Origin: Terriglobia bacterium
GTDB lineage: Bacteria > Acidobacteriota > UBA6911
DNA: 64,000 bases
Assembly: GCA_020072565.1 (NCBI GenBank)
Contig: JAIQGI010000035.1
Span: 1 to 64,000 of the forward strand
Direction of reading: 5' to 3'
Part shown: positions 28,777 to 40,546 of the stretch, one piece after another
Numbering within the stretch: position 1 is the first letter of the stretch
Layout of the letters: each line of letters opens with the position of its first letter
Program-made: the position numbers and the translations under genes
The notes under the pieces: model-generated
The model's database searches: none
What the model saw: only the letters and a program-made list of their open reading frames with translations
What the model was told of the DNA's origin: nothing

Positions 28777-29732
28777 TGGTCAGACCGGCTCCTAAGGACG
28801 AGTTGAATTGGCTGAGCGGCGATCCCCGTCTGCACGAGTTGATGGAGCGTTATCCCATCCTGTGGGAGGATGCCGGCCGTGAGCTTGTTGCCGCCCTCGA
28901 AGATGGCTGCGCGCAGACACTGAGCGACCTGGCCTCGGCGGCCAGGTCGACCGCGGAATTCTGGAAGGGCAGGATCCGCAGAAGCCGCAATAATCTAAGG
29001 GTGATCGAATCCGCGTTGCCGTACCTGGTCAGAAGCAGGATGACACTCCTCGCTCTGGATAAGTGCTTCCTCGCCGCCGCTACGGGGAAAGCTTCCGGCA
29101 AGGTCCGCTTCAACCTGATCAATGGCTACATAATCCAGAAACTGCTATTCAGCGATCACCTCACGCGCAAGCCTGCTTCGCTGGGCTGGTTCAGATTCTG
29201 GTGGCGCATTGTGGGCCAGAAGCGACTGTTGATGCCCCTGGTACAGCCCAAAGGGATCTATTGTTTCTATTCGCGGAAACTGATCGAGGAGCTGGCGCGG
29301 TTGCTCGGCACCCGGATGTGCCTCGAGATCGGAGCCGGCGACGGAACGCTCTCGCGCTTCCTCGCCGCCAAAGGAGTGCGCATTGCTGCAACCGACGATC
29401 ACAGCTGGAAACATGCCGTCGAATACTCCGAGGCGGTCGAGCGGCTGGATGCCAGGCAGGCACTTGACAAATACGAGCCGCAGACGGTGATTTGCTCGTG
29501 GCCGCCGCCGGCTAACAGTTTCGAGCGCCATGTGTTCGCAACGAAGAGCGTCGAGCTGTACGTGGTCATCGGCAGCCGCTACCGGTTCGCCAGCGGAAAT
29601 TGGGAGGCCTACTCAAACCAATCCAGGTTCGAGTGGAATCACGACCCGACGCTGGCCGGCTATGTGCTTCCACCGGAACTGGAAAGCGCAATCCTCATCT
29701 TCCGCAGGAAGCCGGCACAGGAGGCGCCCTAA
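28776..29732 (+). CDS. SAM-methyltransferase-like protein of unknown function
   Basis: The ATG at 28776 overlaps the upstream stop (TGATG), giving 318 residues; a GTG or ATG further upstream would lie inside the previous gene. The C-terminal half has a methyltransferase motif I, MCLEIGAGDGTLSRFL, with an acidic strand end (IAATDDHSW) and a motif-IV-like ICSWPPPANSF. The N-terminal half is helical and basic and unlike known families. SWPPP resembles the NPPY/DPPY catalytic loop of amino-group methyltransferases but is not identical. Function is not assigned. Coupling with a secreted protein is odd and may be only an expression arrangement. Confidence 0.65.
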   Translation: MVRPAPKDELNWLSGDPRLHELMERYPILWEDAGRELVAALEDGCAQTLSDLASAARSTAEFWKGRIRRSRNNLRVIESALPYLVRSRMTLLALDKCFLAAATGKASGKVRFNLINGYIIQKLLFSDHLTRKPASLGWFRFWWRIVGQKRLLMPLVQPKGIYCFYSRKLIEELARLLGTRMCLEIGAGDGTLSRFLAAKGVRIAATDDHSWKHAVEYSEAVERLDARQALDKYEPQTVICSWPPPANSFERHVFATKSVELYVVIGSRYRFASGNWEAYSNQSRFEWNHDPTLAGYVLPPELESAILIFRRKPAQEAP

Positions 29733-29760
29733 CGATCCATCCTCATCACTCAGTACTCGA

Positions 29761-32178
<2,418 letters not shown>

Positions 32179-32287
32179 TTCCCTGCCCCATTCGTGCCTA
32201 TCGGCAATTCTACCCTCTATGCGTGTTCTTCGAATCATTCGTGCCGGCTTTGCGCTCTCTGCGTTGAGACGAGGTTCGTAGGGATCG

Positions 32288-34648
32288 CTAGATGGTTTCC
32301 TGCGTGGTGCGGGCGATGATCTCTTCCTGGTGGTAGATGTCCAGATCCACGAAGTAATCACTGTAGCCTGCCACGCGCACCAGCAGATCGCGGTAGTTGT
32401 CCGGGTGCTTCTGCGCATCGCGCAGCGTTTCGGCATCGACGACATTAAATTGGATGTGGTGGCCGTCGAGCCGGAAGTAGGTGCGGATGAGCGCGGCCAT
32501 CTTGACCAGGCCCTCCTCACCGGCAAGCACGCTGGGAAGGAACTTCTGGTTCAGCAGGGTCCCGCCTGACTTAAACTGATCCATCTTGCTCAGGGACCGG
32601 ACCACAGCGGTGGGCCCGCGTCGGTCCGCTCCATGCGAAGGCGACGTGCCGTCCGATTCGGGCAAACCCGCAAACCGACCGTTCGCCGATGCGCCCAGCT
32701 TCTTCCCGAAATAGATGTGGCAGGTGGTTGAGAGCATGTCCAGATGGTATGTGGTCCTTTTGGTATTGGGTTTTCCGTCGATGGCATCGAACAGGGAGGC
32801 GTAGACCCGCTGCATTATGGAATCGGCAAAATCGTCGTCGTTGCCGAATGCAGGCGTCCTGTTCACCAGGGTCAGGCGCAGTAGTTCAGCGTCCTTGAAG
32901 TTGTCGTGCAGCGCAGTCAGGAGCCGGTCCATCGTGATCTTCTTGTCCTCAAACACGTGCTTCTTGATGGCGGACAGGCTGTCGGTGATCGTGCCGATCC
33001 CTACGCATTGGATGTAATTCGTGTTGTAGCGCGGCCCGCCATGGTAATAGTCCTTGCCCTTCCGGATGCAGTCGTTGATGACCACAGACAGGAAGGTGGC
33101 CGGAGCCCAGGCGGCGAACATGCGCTCGATGTAGTTGTTGACCTGGATCTTCAGGTCCACAACGTGGTGGAGCTGTCTGGCAAAGGTGTCGTAGAGTTCG
33201 TTGAAATTTTGAAATTCTCTCGGGTCGCCGGTTTTTGGCCCAATCTGCCTGCCGGAGAGTGGATCCACGCCGTTGTTCAGCGCCAGCTCGAGTATCTTCG
33301 GAGTATTGAGATACCCGGTGAGCACGTAGGCTTCTTTGCCGAAGCACCCGGTCTCGATGCAGCCGCTGCAGCCGCCTTCCCGGGCGTCCTCCACGGACTT
33401 GCCCATGCGCACCTGCTCCGTGACCACCTCATCGGCATTGAAAACCGATGGATATCCGTAACCCTTCCGAATCACCCGGCAGGCCGCTTTCAGGAAATGA
33501 TCCGGGGTCTTGCGGCTCAGCTGGATGTTGGCTTGCGGCTGCAACAGGTGCAGCTCGTCGATTACCTCGAGAATAACGTAAGAGACCTCATTCACCCCGT
33601 CGCTTCCGTCCCGCTTCAGGCCGCCGAGGTTGATGTTGGTGAAGTCGTTGTATGTGCCGCTTTCCGCGGCAGTGACGCCGACTTTGGGAGGGGCGGGGTG
33701 GTTGTTGAACTTGATCCACAGGCAGGAGATCAGTTCCTTCGCCTGGTCCCGGGTCAAGGTTCCCTCCTTCAATCCCATCTCGTAGAAAGGCAGCAGATGC
33801 TGATCCAGATGTCCGGGATTCATGGCATCCCAGCCATTCAATTCCGTGATCGTGCCCAGGTGCACGAACCAATACATCTGCAGGGCTTCCCACAGGTCCC
33901 GCGGCGCATGGGCAGGCACCCAGCGGCAGACATCGGCGATCTTGAGCAACTCCCGTCTTCTGGCCCCGTCCGTTTCCTCCCGGGCCATCTTCTCGGCAAG
34001 GTCGGCGTGCCTTTCGGCGAAGATGATGGCGGCATCGCAGGAATAGTCCATTCCTTTCAACTCTTCGGCTTTGTCCGTAGCCTCGGGATCGTTGAGGTAG
34101 TCAAGTTGCGCCAGGCTTTCGGCGATTTCCCGTTTGAAATCGAGCATCCCCTTTTGATAGATCGTTCCGTCGAGAGTCGTGTGCCCGGGCGCGCGCTGTT
34201 CCATGAATTCGGTGAACATGCCCGCTTCGTAATAATCCTTCCACTCCTGCGGAATATTGGCGAACACCTTGGCGCGCATGCTGCGGGTGTGCCAGTATGG
34301 AATCACTTTATTTCGATAGACCTCGATCGTCTCACGGGAAACCCCAAATGACGTCATTTTCCTGGAGTTGAGAATCTCGAGATCTTCTACGGAATGGCAG
34401 TTCAGTTCCGGATAAGTCGATACCGACTTCGGGAACGGGCCCCGCTCGCCCACAATCAATTCGCCGGCACCGATGTATATGGTCTTCTTCTCGCACTGGT
34501 GCTTGAAGTGCAGGCCTCGCATCACGGGAATCGAGTATCTGCCCTCATTCTCGGCATAAAAGTCCGTCAGCAGTTCGGCGCGCTCGTGCGAGATGCACGG
34601 CCTGGTTTCATGGCTGCATTGCCTGAGCTTGCGGATACGTTCGTTCAT
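32288..34648 (-). CDS. hypD: Trans-4-hydroxy-L-proline dehydratase (glycyl radical enzyme)
   Basis: A 786-residue glycyl radical enzyme with GGAGG eight bases before its ATG. The radical Gly761 sits in RVAGYSDYF and the thiyl Cys430 with Glu432 in SGCIETG. Compared with Clostridioides difficile HypD numbering as I recall it, Phe152, His160, Asp278, Ser334, Cys434, Glu436, Tyr450, Thr645 and Gly765 appear here as Phe148, His156, Asp274, Ser330, Cys430, Glu432, Tyr446, Thr641 and Gly761. That is a constant offset of four. HypD removes water from trans-4-hydroxy-L-proline to give 1-pyrroline-5-carboxylate, without oxygen, in the cytoplasm. It overlaps its activase gene by 41 bases. Choline and glycerol dehydratases have a GCVEP active site, unlike this one. 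Not the hydrogenase-maturation protein of the same name. Confidence 0.85.
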   Translation of the reverse strand: MNERIRKLRQCSHETRPCISHERAELLTDFYAENEGRYSIPVMRGLHFKHQCEKKTIYIGAGELIVGERGPFPKSVSTYPELNCHSVEDLEILNSRKMTSFGVSRETIEVYRNKVIPYWHTRSMRAKVFANIPQEWKDYYEAGMFTEFMEQRAPGHTTLDGTIYQKGMLDFKREIAESLAQLDYLNDPEATDKAEELKGMDYSCDAAIIFAERHADLAEKMAREETDGARRRELLKIADVCRWVPAHAPRDLWEALQMYWFVHLGTITELNGWDAMNPGHLDQHLLPFYEMGLKEGTLTRDQAKELISCLWIKFNNHPAPPKVGVTAAESGTYNDFTNINLGGLKRDGSDGVNEVSYVILEVIDELHLLQPQANIQLSRKTPDHFLKAACRVIRKGYGYPSVFNADEVVTEQVRMGKSVEDAREGGCSGCIETGCFGKEAYVLTGYLNTPKILELALNNGVDPLSGRQIGPKTGDPREFQNFNELYDTFARQLHHVVDLKIQVNNYIERMFAAWAPATFLSVVINDCIRKGKDYYHGGPRYNTNYIQCVGIGTITDSLSAIKKHVFEDKKITMDRLLTALHDNFKDAELLRLTLVNRTPAFGNDDDFADSIMQRVYASLFDAIDGKPNTKRTTYHLDMLSTTCHIYFGKKLGASANGRFAGLPESDGTSPSHGADRRGPTAVVRSLSKMDQFKSGGTLLNQKFLPSVLAGEEGLVKMAALIRTYFRLDGHHIQFNVVDAETLRDAQKHPDNYRDLLVRVAGYSDYFVDLDIYHQEEIIARTTQETI

Positions 34649-35558
34649 ATTCGTTGCCTCCGATGGTCACGCACAAACCGTAACTGCTGAGCGTCGCAGC
34701 GATGTCCTGGAGATGGGCGGCGTCAGAAGGGGGAAGTCCGCGCAACTTGTAATTATAGCCGAACCGCTTATATTTGCTGCTTGCGACATCGTGATACGGC
34801 AGGATATCGATGTAGCACACTCGGTGCAGCTTCTGGAGAAAACATGCGGTCCGTTCCACATTGAGCGGGTCATCGTTGACTCCCGGGATGAGAGGAAACC
34901 GGATCCGGATTGCGACAGGCCGGCATGACAGAGCTTTGAGGTTCTCGAGAATCAGCTCGTTGCTCACGCCTGTGAACTTCCTGTGGATCACGGGATCCAT
35001 GTGCTTCAGGTCATACAGGAACAGGTCGGTCCTTTCAGCAACTTCCAGCAGGGTGTCCCTGCCGGCATGCCCTGAGGTATCGACCGCTCGATGGATGTCC
35101 AGCCGCCCGCAGGCATCCAGGAGTTCCAGCAGGAAGGCCGGCTGCATCAGCGGCTCTCCACCCGAAAATGTGACTCCGCCGCCGGATTCATCGTAAAAAG
35201 GCACGTCCTTCTTAATCTCCGTCATCACCTCGGCGACGGTCATGGACCGGCCCACAACTTCGCGCGCATCCGAAGGGCACACCTTGGCGCACTCGAAACA
35301 GAGCTGGCAGGATGCCGGGTCGGTGGTAACCTCATCATCCGTAATGGAAAGGGCGTGGTTCGGGCACTGATCGACGCAGGTGCCGCAGCGAATGCAGCGA
35401 TTCAGCCGCAAAGAGATTTCCGGATGCGGAGAAATGCTCTCCGGATTGTGGCACCACCAGCAGCTCAGCGGGCATCCCTTTAAAAACACGGTGGTTCGGA
35501 TACCCGGACCGTCATGGATCGCATAGCGGCTGATGTTGAAAACAGTCCCGAAAATCAA
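34608..35558 (-). CDS. hypE: Glycyl radical enzyme activase for the HypD-like enzyme
   Basis: The TTG at 35558 follows AAGGA at proper spacing and gives the short leader expected of activases (IFGTVFNISRYAIHDGPGIRT); an ATG 15 codons upstream (35603) is the alternative. The protein has 316 residues. The radical SAM cluster is CPLSCWWC (CxxxCxxC). Two further ferredoxin-type clusters are CIRCGTCVDQCP and CQLCFECAKVCP, a layout shared by activases of HypD, CutC and related enzymes. It makes a 5'-deoxyadenosyl radical that puts the glycyl radical on its partner, presumably the adjacent enzyme. It is the first gene of the activase-HypD-peptidase run. Confidence 0.88.
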   Translation of the reverse strand: MIFGTVFNISRYAIHDGPGIRTTVFLKGCPLSCWWCHNPESISPHPEISLRLNRCIRCGTCVDQCPNHALSITDDEVTTDPASCQLCFECAKVCPSDAREVVGRSMTVAEVMTEIKKDVPFYDESGGGVTFSGGEPLMQPAFLLELLDACGRLDIHRAVDTSGHAGRDTLLEVAERTDLFLYDLKHMDPVIHRKFTGVSNELILENLKALSCRPVAIRIRFPLIPGVNDDPLNVERTACFLQKLHRVCYIDILPYHDVASSKYKRFGYNYKLRGLPPSDAAHLQDIAATLSSYGLCVTIGGNEYERTYPQAQAMQP

Positions 35559-36005
35559 GTGATTCCTTTCGTGGATGAGTAAGCGGCCAACCCACCCGCC
35601 CATATGTTTAGCATATCGAGGGTCCGCAATAAATCCCCTTCAGCCCAAAGCAGGCATAACAACCTGCATCACAAACCGCCGCGCACCTTGGCGGCAACCT
35701 CCAAATCCGGAAACCATGAGCCGTTAATCCGAGTTCCGCATGGCTCAATGGCAAAAATGGATCTCTGGACGCCGAACAACGCGGAGGGACGCCGACAGTC
35801 TTGATTTTGTCGGCGTGCAGGAGCATTTGCCACCCCCCAGGGGTCAGCGCTTGGCGCTGATCGTGATTGCCAGAAACGGGCAAGCACGGCGGCAAAAGCT
35901 CATGCCCGCGTCCATCGGCGGCCAATGCCCTGGTTTTTTTCTGCTTGCCATCCAACTTCTTCATGAATAGTTCAGGCTGAGGACCAGCCGCAGATTTTGC
36001 GGACC
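35559..36005. other. Intergenic region upstream of the hydroxyproline operon
   Basis: About 450 bases between the prolyl isomerase gene and the activase gene. It contains one copy of a palindromic repeat (about 35785-35913, listed separately) and should carry the operon promoter between it and 35558. An open frame across the repeat has no family resemblance. Confidence 0.5.
35785..35913. repeat. Palindromic element, degenerate copy
   Basis: Stem halves GTGCAGGAGCATTTGCC (35815-35831) and GGCAAAAGCTCATGCC (35891-35906) are near-complementary and are followed by CGCGTCC. They match the perfect element at 37243-37351 in 15 of 17 left-arm bases, and share the lead ACGCYGACAG and TTGTCGG/TTGGTCGG. 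The loop here is about 60 bases instead of 13. Confidence 0.6.
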
Positions 36006-37100
36006 TTATCGACTTGGAATTTCATGGATTTCGACTTCGTAGACCAGCGTCATGTTGGGGGAAATGTGGAAGCGTTTCTGGCCCGGCTTTTCCCTGTCGT
36101 AATAGCCGCCGGTACCGTATGCCTGGCCGGGCGGAACGATCACGATGCGCTTTTCCCCCCTCTTCATCTGTGCGATCGCGGCATCCAATCCGCGATTGAC
36201 CACTGCTTTGCCGACCTCGAACTCGAACGGCTCGGGCTGGTCGCCGAAATACGGCTTGCCGCCGTCGGCCGTGCTGACAAAACTCAATCCTTTCAGATAC
36301 CTCCCTGAATAGGAGACTTGCACCCGGGTCCCGGCGGCCGGTATTTCCCCCCGGCCCTCGCGGACCACGACAAACTTCACGCCATTCGCCATTACAGTCG
36401 CTTTCGGCCAGCTGCGGCGGATCATCCTTTCTTCCTCGGCCTTCTTCTTCGCATCCGCCTGTTGGACGCGTGCCCTGGCCGCCGCGACCATTTTCTGAAA
36501 GGAATCGGTCGTCGGCCGAAACCGCTCGGCTGCCGCACCGACACGAACGATTTTGACCGACTGCACCTCGTCGCCTTGAACGACGGCAAATACCACGTCG
36601 AGGCCCTGGACGACATGGCCGAATACCGTGTAGTCACCGTTAAGATAGGACCGGTCACCCAGCATGATGCACCATTGGCTGCCGTTGGTGTGCGGGCCGG
36701 AGTTCGCCATATTCAGCATGCCGGCGCGATTGTGATTGAGGTCGGGAAGGCGGATTTCGTTCGGGAATTGATACCCTGGACCCTGCGTCTTCCCATTGGC
36801 CGGGATGCCGGTTTGAATGACGTGCCCCGGCACCACCCGGTGAAACCTGGTGCCGTTAAAATAGGGTGTGCCCTCGGGGAGTGCAGTGTTCTTGATCGTG
36901 CCTTCCGCCAGGCCGACAAAATTGGCCGCCGTCATCGGCGTTTTCTGGAATTCAAGCTGCAGGACGATCAGCCCCTTGTTGGTGGTCACCTCGGCATACA
37001 GGCCGTTCGGGTATTTGCTGCCCCCACCCTGTGCGAGCAGAAGCAGCGGGAACGCAAGAAACAGGGCCACAGAATAGGCATGAATCTTCAGAAGGATCAT
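36006..37100 (-). CDS. Secreted cyclophilin-FKBP fusion peptidyl-prolyl isomerase
   Basis: A 364-residue protein with AAGGAG before its ATG and a Sec signal peptide (MILLKIHAYSVALFLAFPLLLLAQ). Residues 35-190 are a cyclophilin (TAANFVGLA, FNGTRFHRVVPGHVIQTG, NSGPHTNGSQW, VFGHVVQGLDVV). A short helical linker with RARVQQADAKKKAEEE follows. Residues 250-360 are an FKBP domain (VQVSYSGRYLKG, PFEFEVGKAVVNRGLDAAI, MKRGEKRIVIVPP, YGTGG). Both catalytic cores look intact. It catalyses cis-trans change at Xaa-Pro bonds in the periplasm. Fusions of two isomerase families are rare (dual-family immunophilins). Its position beside proline-peptide genes could be meaningful or chance. Confidence 0.85.
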   Translation of the reverse strand: MILLKIHAYSVALFLAFPLLLLAQGGGSKYPNGLYAEVTTNKGLIVLQLEFQKTPMTAANFVGLAEGTIKNTALPEGTPYFNGTRFHRVVPGHVIQTGIPANGKTQGPGYQFPNEIRLPDLNHNRAGMLNMANSGPHTNGSQWCIMLGDRSYLNGDYTVFGHVVQGLDVVFAVVQGDEVQSVKIVRVGAAAERFRPTTDSFQKMVAAARARVQQADAKKKAEEERMIRRSWPKATVMANGVKFVVVREGRGEIPAAGTRVQVSYSGRYLKGLSFVSTADGGKPYFGDQPEPFEFEVGKAVVNRGLDAAIAQMKRGEKRIVIVPPGQAYGTGGYYDREKPGQKRFHISPNMTLVYEVEIHEIPSR

Positions 37101-37650
37101 TAGATGCTCCTTGATAGAATCTCAACGCGGAGGGCGCAAAGAACACGGAGAAATCCTGGAGTGCATTTCTGCGCGCCCTCTGCAATGTTTCACCTCTTCT
37201 TAGCGCGGATCATTCATGAATATGCGATCAAAAGAAAATTTTGGACGCGGAAAAACGCTGACAGACGCTGACCGTTCGCTCTTGGTCGGAGTGCAGGAGC
37301 TCTTGCCGGGCAAGCAGGACGGCAAGAGCTCCTGCACGTTTATCCGCGTCCAGTTTTGTCGCCTTTCACCGGCGTTTGGTTCTGCTTCACAAATAATTCG
37401 GATTAAGGAAGACCATGGCCGGGAGTCATCGGAACCCAGTAGTTTCGGCGATCGCCGCAAGGATAGGATAAGGGACAGCAATTTGGAAGGACTTCTCCTC
37501 TTCGAACCCTCATTTACTCAAAAAGTGGGGTAAGAACCTTTTTCGTTTATCAGCGGTCTCTTAAGTGCTATAAGCATGCGTAGAAAGCAATTAATAAAGG
37601 GTGTTAAATAAATCTCGCGCCCAGTGCCCCCAGCAGGAAGGAGCAGTAAC
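37101..37650. other. Divergent intergenic region between isomerase and GH127/146 genes
   Basis: About 550 bases. It carries the perfect copy of the palindromic element (listed separately). AT-rich sequence at 37540-37610 probably holds the glycosidase promoter. GGAAGGAG precedes the GTG at 37651. No gene is supported. Confidence 0.55.
37243..37351. repeat. Nested perfect palindrome (MITE- or REP-like)
   Basis: Outer arms GGACGCGGA (37243-37251) and TCCGCGTCC (37343-37351) enclose inner 17-base arms GTGCAGGAGCTCTTGCC (37291-37307) and GGCAAGAGCTCCTGCAC (37321-37337), with a 13-base loop. Both pairs are perfect. A degenerate relative lies at 35785-35913. The form suggests a non-autonomous repeat; no transposase is attached. 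Confidence 0.75.
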
Positions 37651-40035
37651 GTGAGGAAGACGGCCGTTTTTCCAGCGATTCTTGCGTTCGTTGTGCCGCT
37701 CGCTTTTGCCGCCGGCTCGTTTATACCGGGATCGAAGGTGAAAGTACCGGACAAGGTGGCACTCAAGTCCTATCCGTTCGACCTTCAGGATGTGCGCCTC
37801 CTGGACGGCCCTTTCCGCGATGCCATGGTGCGGGACCAGAAGTACTTGCTCGAACTCGACTCGGATCGCCTGCTCCACAATTTCCGGGTCACCGCCGGGC
37901 TGCCTTCCTCGGCTCAGCCGCTGGGGGGGTGGGAAGACCCAAAGGGCGAGCTGCGCGGCCACAGCGTGGGGCACTACCTCTCGGCCTGCGCCATGATGTA
38001 TGCGAGCACGGGAGACGCGCGCTTCAAAGACAAGGCCGCTTACATCGTCGCCGAACTCGCGAAAGTGCAGCAGGCATTGCCTTCGAAGGGCTTCAACCAG
38101 GGCTTTCTGTCGGCTTACCCGGAAGAGTTCTTCGACCGCGTCGACAAGCGCGTCCAGGTCTGGGCTCCTTATTACACGCTGCACAAGATCATGGCCGGCC
38201 TGCTCGACATGTACCTCTACTGTGACAACCAGCAGGCTCTCGACGTCGTGACCAGGATGGCCGATTGGGTCAAGTTCCGAGTCGACCGCCTCACTGATGA
38301 GCAGCAGCAGGCGGCGCTCATGACCGAGCATGGCGGCATGAACGAGGTGCTCGCCAATCTCTACTCCGTAACCGGCAATCCTGATTACCTGAGCACTGCC
38401 CGCAAATTCGACCACAAGGTGTACTTCGATCTGTGGGCCGCCGGGACAGACAATCTGGACTCGCCCCGCCGCCTGCACGGCAATACCCAGTTTCCCAAGG
38501 TCATCGGCGCCGCGCGCGAATACGAGCTGACCGGCGAACAACGCTACTACGACATCGCCAGGTTCTTCTGGGAGCGCGTGGCCCTGCACCGTTCCTTCGT
38601 GATCGGCGGCAATACCGACGGGGAGAGCTTTTTCCCCATCAGCCAGTTCTCGAAATTCATCGGCCCTTCCAGCACCGAAACCTGCAACACCTACAACATG
38701 CTCAAACTGACGCGCCACATGTTCGCGCTGGACCCGTCCGTCGAGAAGATGGATTTTTACGAACGCGGCCTGTTCAACCACATCCTGGCGGCGCAGGACC
38801 CCGAAACCGGGATGATGTGCTACTACGTGCCAATGCGGCCGGGCGCCTTCAAGACCTACTCCACTCCCAACAATTCGTTCTGGTGCTGCGTCGGCACAGG
38901 CATGGAAAATCCGGCAAAATACGGCGACACCATCTATTTCCGTGACGACCAGTCGCTCTACCTCAATCTCTTCATCGCATCGCAGCTTACATGGAAAGAC
39001 AAAGGGCTCGTCGTGCGCCAGGAAACACGGTTCCCCGAGCAGGACACGACCAGGCTGACGTTCGAGTGCCGGAAACCCGTCCGTCTGACCCTGAAGGTCC
39101 GTTACCCGGCGTGGGCGCAATCGGGAATGATGCTCACGATCAACGGCAAAAACGAGCCTGTCACCGCCAAGCCCGGTTCCTATGTCGCAGTCGACCGTGA
39201 ATGGAAGACCGGCGACGCGGTTCAGGTGCGCTTGCCCTTGAGCCTGCGCACGGAAGCAATGCCGGACGATCCGAGCGTCATCGCATTATTGTACGGACCG
39301 ATTGTGCTGGCTGGGGATCTCGGCAAGGAAGGCCTGGATCAGAACACTCGCTATGGCCCCAGTGCCCCGCCGCTCAATCGAGTGCCTTCCGTGGTGGTCC
39401 CGGCGTTCGTCGGCAGTGTGAAGGATGTGCTGGCAAAGGTGAAGCCGGTGGCGGGAAAACCGCTGGACTTCCTAACGAGCGGCGTGGGCCAGCCCAAGGA
39501 TGTGGCTTTGGTCCCGTTCTACAAGGCTTCCGACATACGCTACACAGTCTATTGGAAAGTCTATTCGAACGAGGAGTGGGCCAAAAGGAAGGCCGATGCG
39601 GTCGCCAGGGAATCCCGGCGCGCCGAAATCGAGCGCCGCACCGTGGACGCAGTGATCATCGGCAACGACCAGAACGAACGCGACCATAATCTGCAGCAGC
39701 AAAACTCGAATACGGATTTCTTCGACGGCAAGCGCGTCCGCGATGCCGGCCGAAGCGGGTGGTTCAGCTACGATCTGAAGGTAATCCCGGACAAACCGAT
39801 GCTCCTGGTCTGCAGCTTCGTCGGCAGCGAAGGGCGCCCGCGCAGCTTTGACATTCTGGTGGACGGGGAAAAGATCGCGGCTCAGTCGCTGGAAATCCAT
39901 CCCACCGAGCTGTTCGATTTTGAATACAAATTGCCGGAGCCCCTGACGCGCGGCAAACAGAAGATCACGGTGAAATTCCAGGCACCACCCACTGCATCCG
40001 TGGGGCAGGTGCTGGATGTGCGCATCGCCCAGTAG
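37651..40035 (+). CDS. GH127/GH146 beta-L-arabinofuranosidase
   Basis: The GTG at 37651 has GGAAGGAG seven bases upstream and opens a signal peptide (VRKTAVFPAILAFVVPLAFAAG); 794 residues. The DUF1680 core starts with VRLLDGPFRDAM and RGHSVGHYLSA. The catalytic set is visible: Glu325 in GESFF as likely acid/base, Glu343 and Cys345 in TETCNTYN, and Cys412-Cys413 in SFWCCVGTGMEN. This reproduces the Glu-Thr-Cys and Cys-Cys zinc-thiolate site known from the Bifidobacterium enzyme HypBA1. A C-terminal sandwich domain (about 690-794) resembles that of GH146-like proteins. It removes terminal beta-L-arabinofuranose, from hydroxyproline-linked chains in HypBA1 and from pectic arabinan in GH146. Which applies here is inference. 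Confidence 0.85.
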   Translation: MRKTAVFPAILAFVVPLAFAAGSFIPGSKVKVPDKVALKSYPFDLQDVRLLDGPFRDAMVRDQKYLLELDSDRLLHNFRVTAGLPSSAQPLGGWEDPKGELRGHSVGHYLSACAMMYASTGDARFKDKAAYIVAELAKVQQALPSKGFNQGFLSAYPEEFFDRVDKRVQVWAPYYTLHKIMAGLLDMYLYCDNQQALDVVTRMADWVKFRVDRLTDEQQQAALMTEHGGMNEVLANLYSVTGNPDYLSTARKFDHKVYFDLWAAGTDNLDSPRRLHGNTQFPKVIGAAREYELTGEQRYYDIARFFWERVALHRSFVIGGNTDGESFFPISQFSKFIGPSSTETCNTYNMLKLTRHMFALDPSVEKMDFYERGLFNHILAAQDPETGMMCYYVPMRPGAFKTYSTPNNSFWCCVGTGMENPAKYGDTIYFRDDQSLYLNLFIASQLTWKDKGLVVRQETRFPEQDTTRLTFECRKPVRLTLKVRYPAWAQSGMMLTINGKNEPVTAKPGSYVAVDREWKTGDAVQVRLPLSLRTEAMPDDPSVIALLYGPIVLAGDLGKEGLDQNTRYGPSAPPLNRVPSVVVPAFVGSVKDVLAKVKPVAGKPLDFLTSGVGQPKDVALVPFYKASDIRYTVYWKVYSNEEWAKRKADAVARESRRAEIERRTVDAVIIGNDQNERDHNLQQQNSNTDFFDGKRVRDAGRSGWFSYDLKVIPDKPMLLVCSFVGSEGRPRSFDILVDGEKIAAQSLEIHPTELFDFEYKLPEPLTRGKQKITVKFQAPPTASVGQVLDVRIAQ

Positions 40036-40083
40036 TCAGGAAACGGGGCCGGCGGCAGCCCAAGCAGACTGCGACTGAAGTCA

Positions 40084-40257
40084 CTCAGAGGGCCAGAAAG
40101 GGAGGTCGAGCAGATACTTCTGGTCGCGCAGCATCGCTTCGCGGCACAGCCCGTCGAGCAGGCGCACGTCCTCGAGGGAGAAAGGCGACACCTCGAGCAC
40201 GACCTTGTCGGGAACTTTCACCCTCGGCCCCGGGATGAAGGAACCTGCGGAAAACGC
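40084..40257 (-). pseudogene. Fragment of a second GH127/146 glycosidase N-terminus
   Basis: About 58 codons on the minus strand match the start of the neighbouring glycosidase: AFSAGSFIPGPRVKVPDKV against AFAAGSFIPGSKVKVPDKV, then VRLLDGLCREAMLRDQKYLL against VRLLDGPFRDAMVRDQKYLL. The similarity stops after LLDL and a TGA at 40081-40083 follows. The DNA has diverged widely, so this is an old remnant and not a fresh inverted duplication. The longer frame leading into it, antisense to the DAHP synthase gene, is not coding. Confidence 0.75.
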
Positions 40258-40546
40258 GAGTTGCACCATCACAAAGCGGTAGAAATCAGCACCACTTTGA
40301 AGCGAAAGGACGAGACCCTCGAGATCTGCCATCGGCTCGCAAGGGAAAGGGGAGCCGGCATGTCTTACCACTGGCGCGAGTCTGCGAGTGATCACTCGTA
40401 AATTCGCGCTGACCTGTTGGCGTTGACGGCATCCCACTGCGGTGCTATAAGGGGTGCCGGGATGGTAGCGGCGGCCGGAATGCCCATGCGCGAAGGCCCG
40501 GCCGGAAAGAGCCACTCGGGCATGCCGCAGGGCATGGCGAATTAAG

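Noticed and set aside
32179-32526. A 116-codon N-terminal extension of the S9 peptidase frame
   Set aside because: Its composition is shadow-like, it overlaps the HypD gene antisense-free end region in part, and a proper signal peptide begins at the ATG at 32178.
32906-34351. A 481-codon plus-strand frame
   Set aside because: It lies wholly antisense to the HypD gene, whose active-site residues are all in place. High GC content makes such long shadow frames.
37591-39120. A 509-codon minus-strand frame
   Set aside because: It is antisense to the GH127/146 gene, which carries the complete catalytic set.
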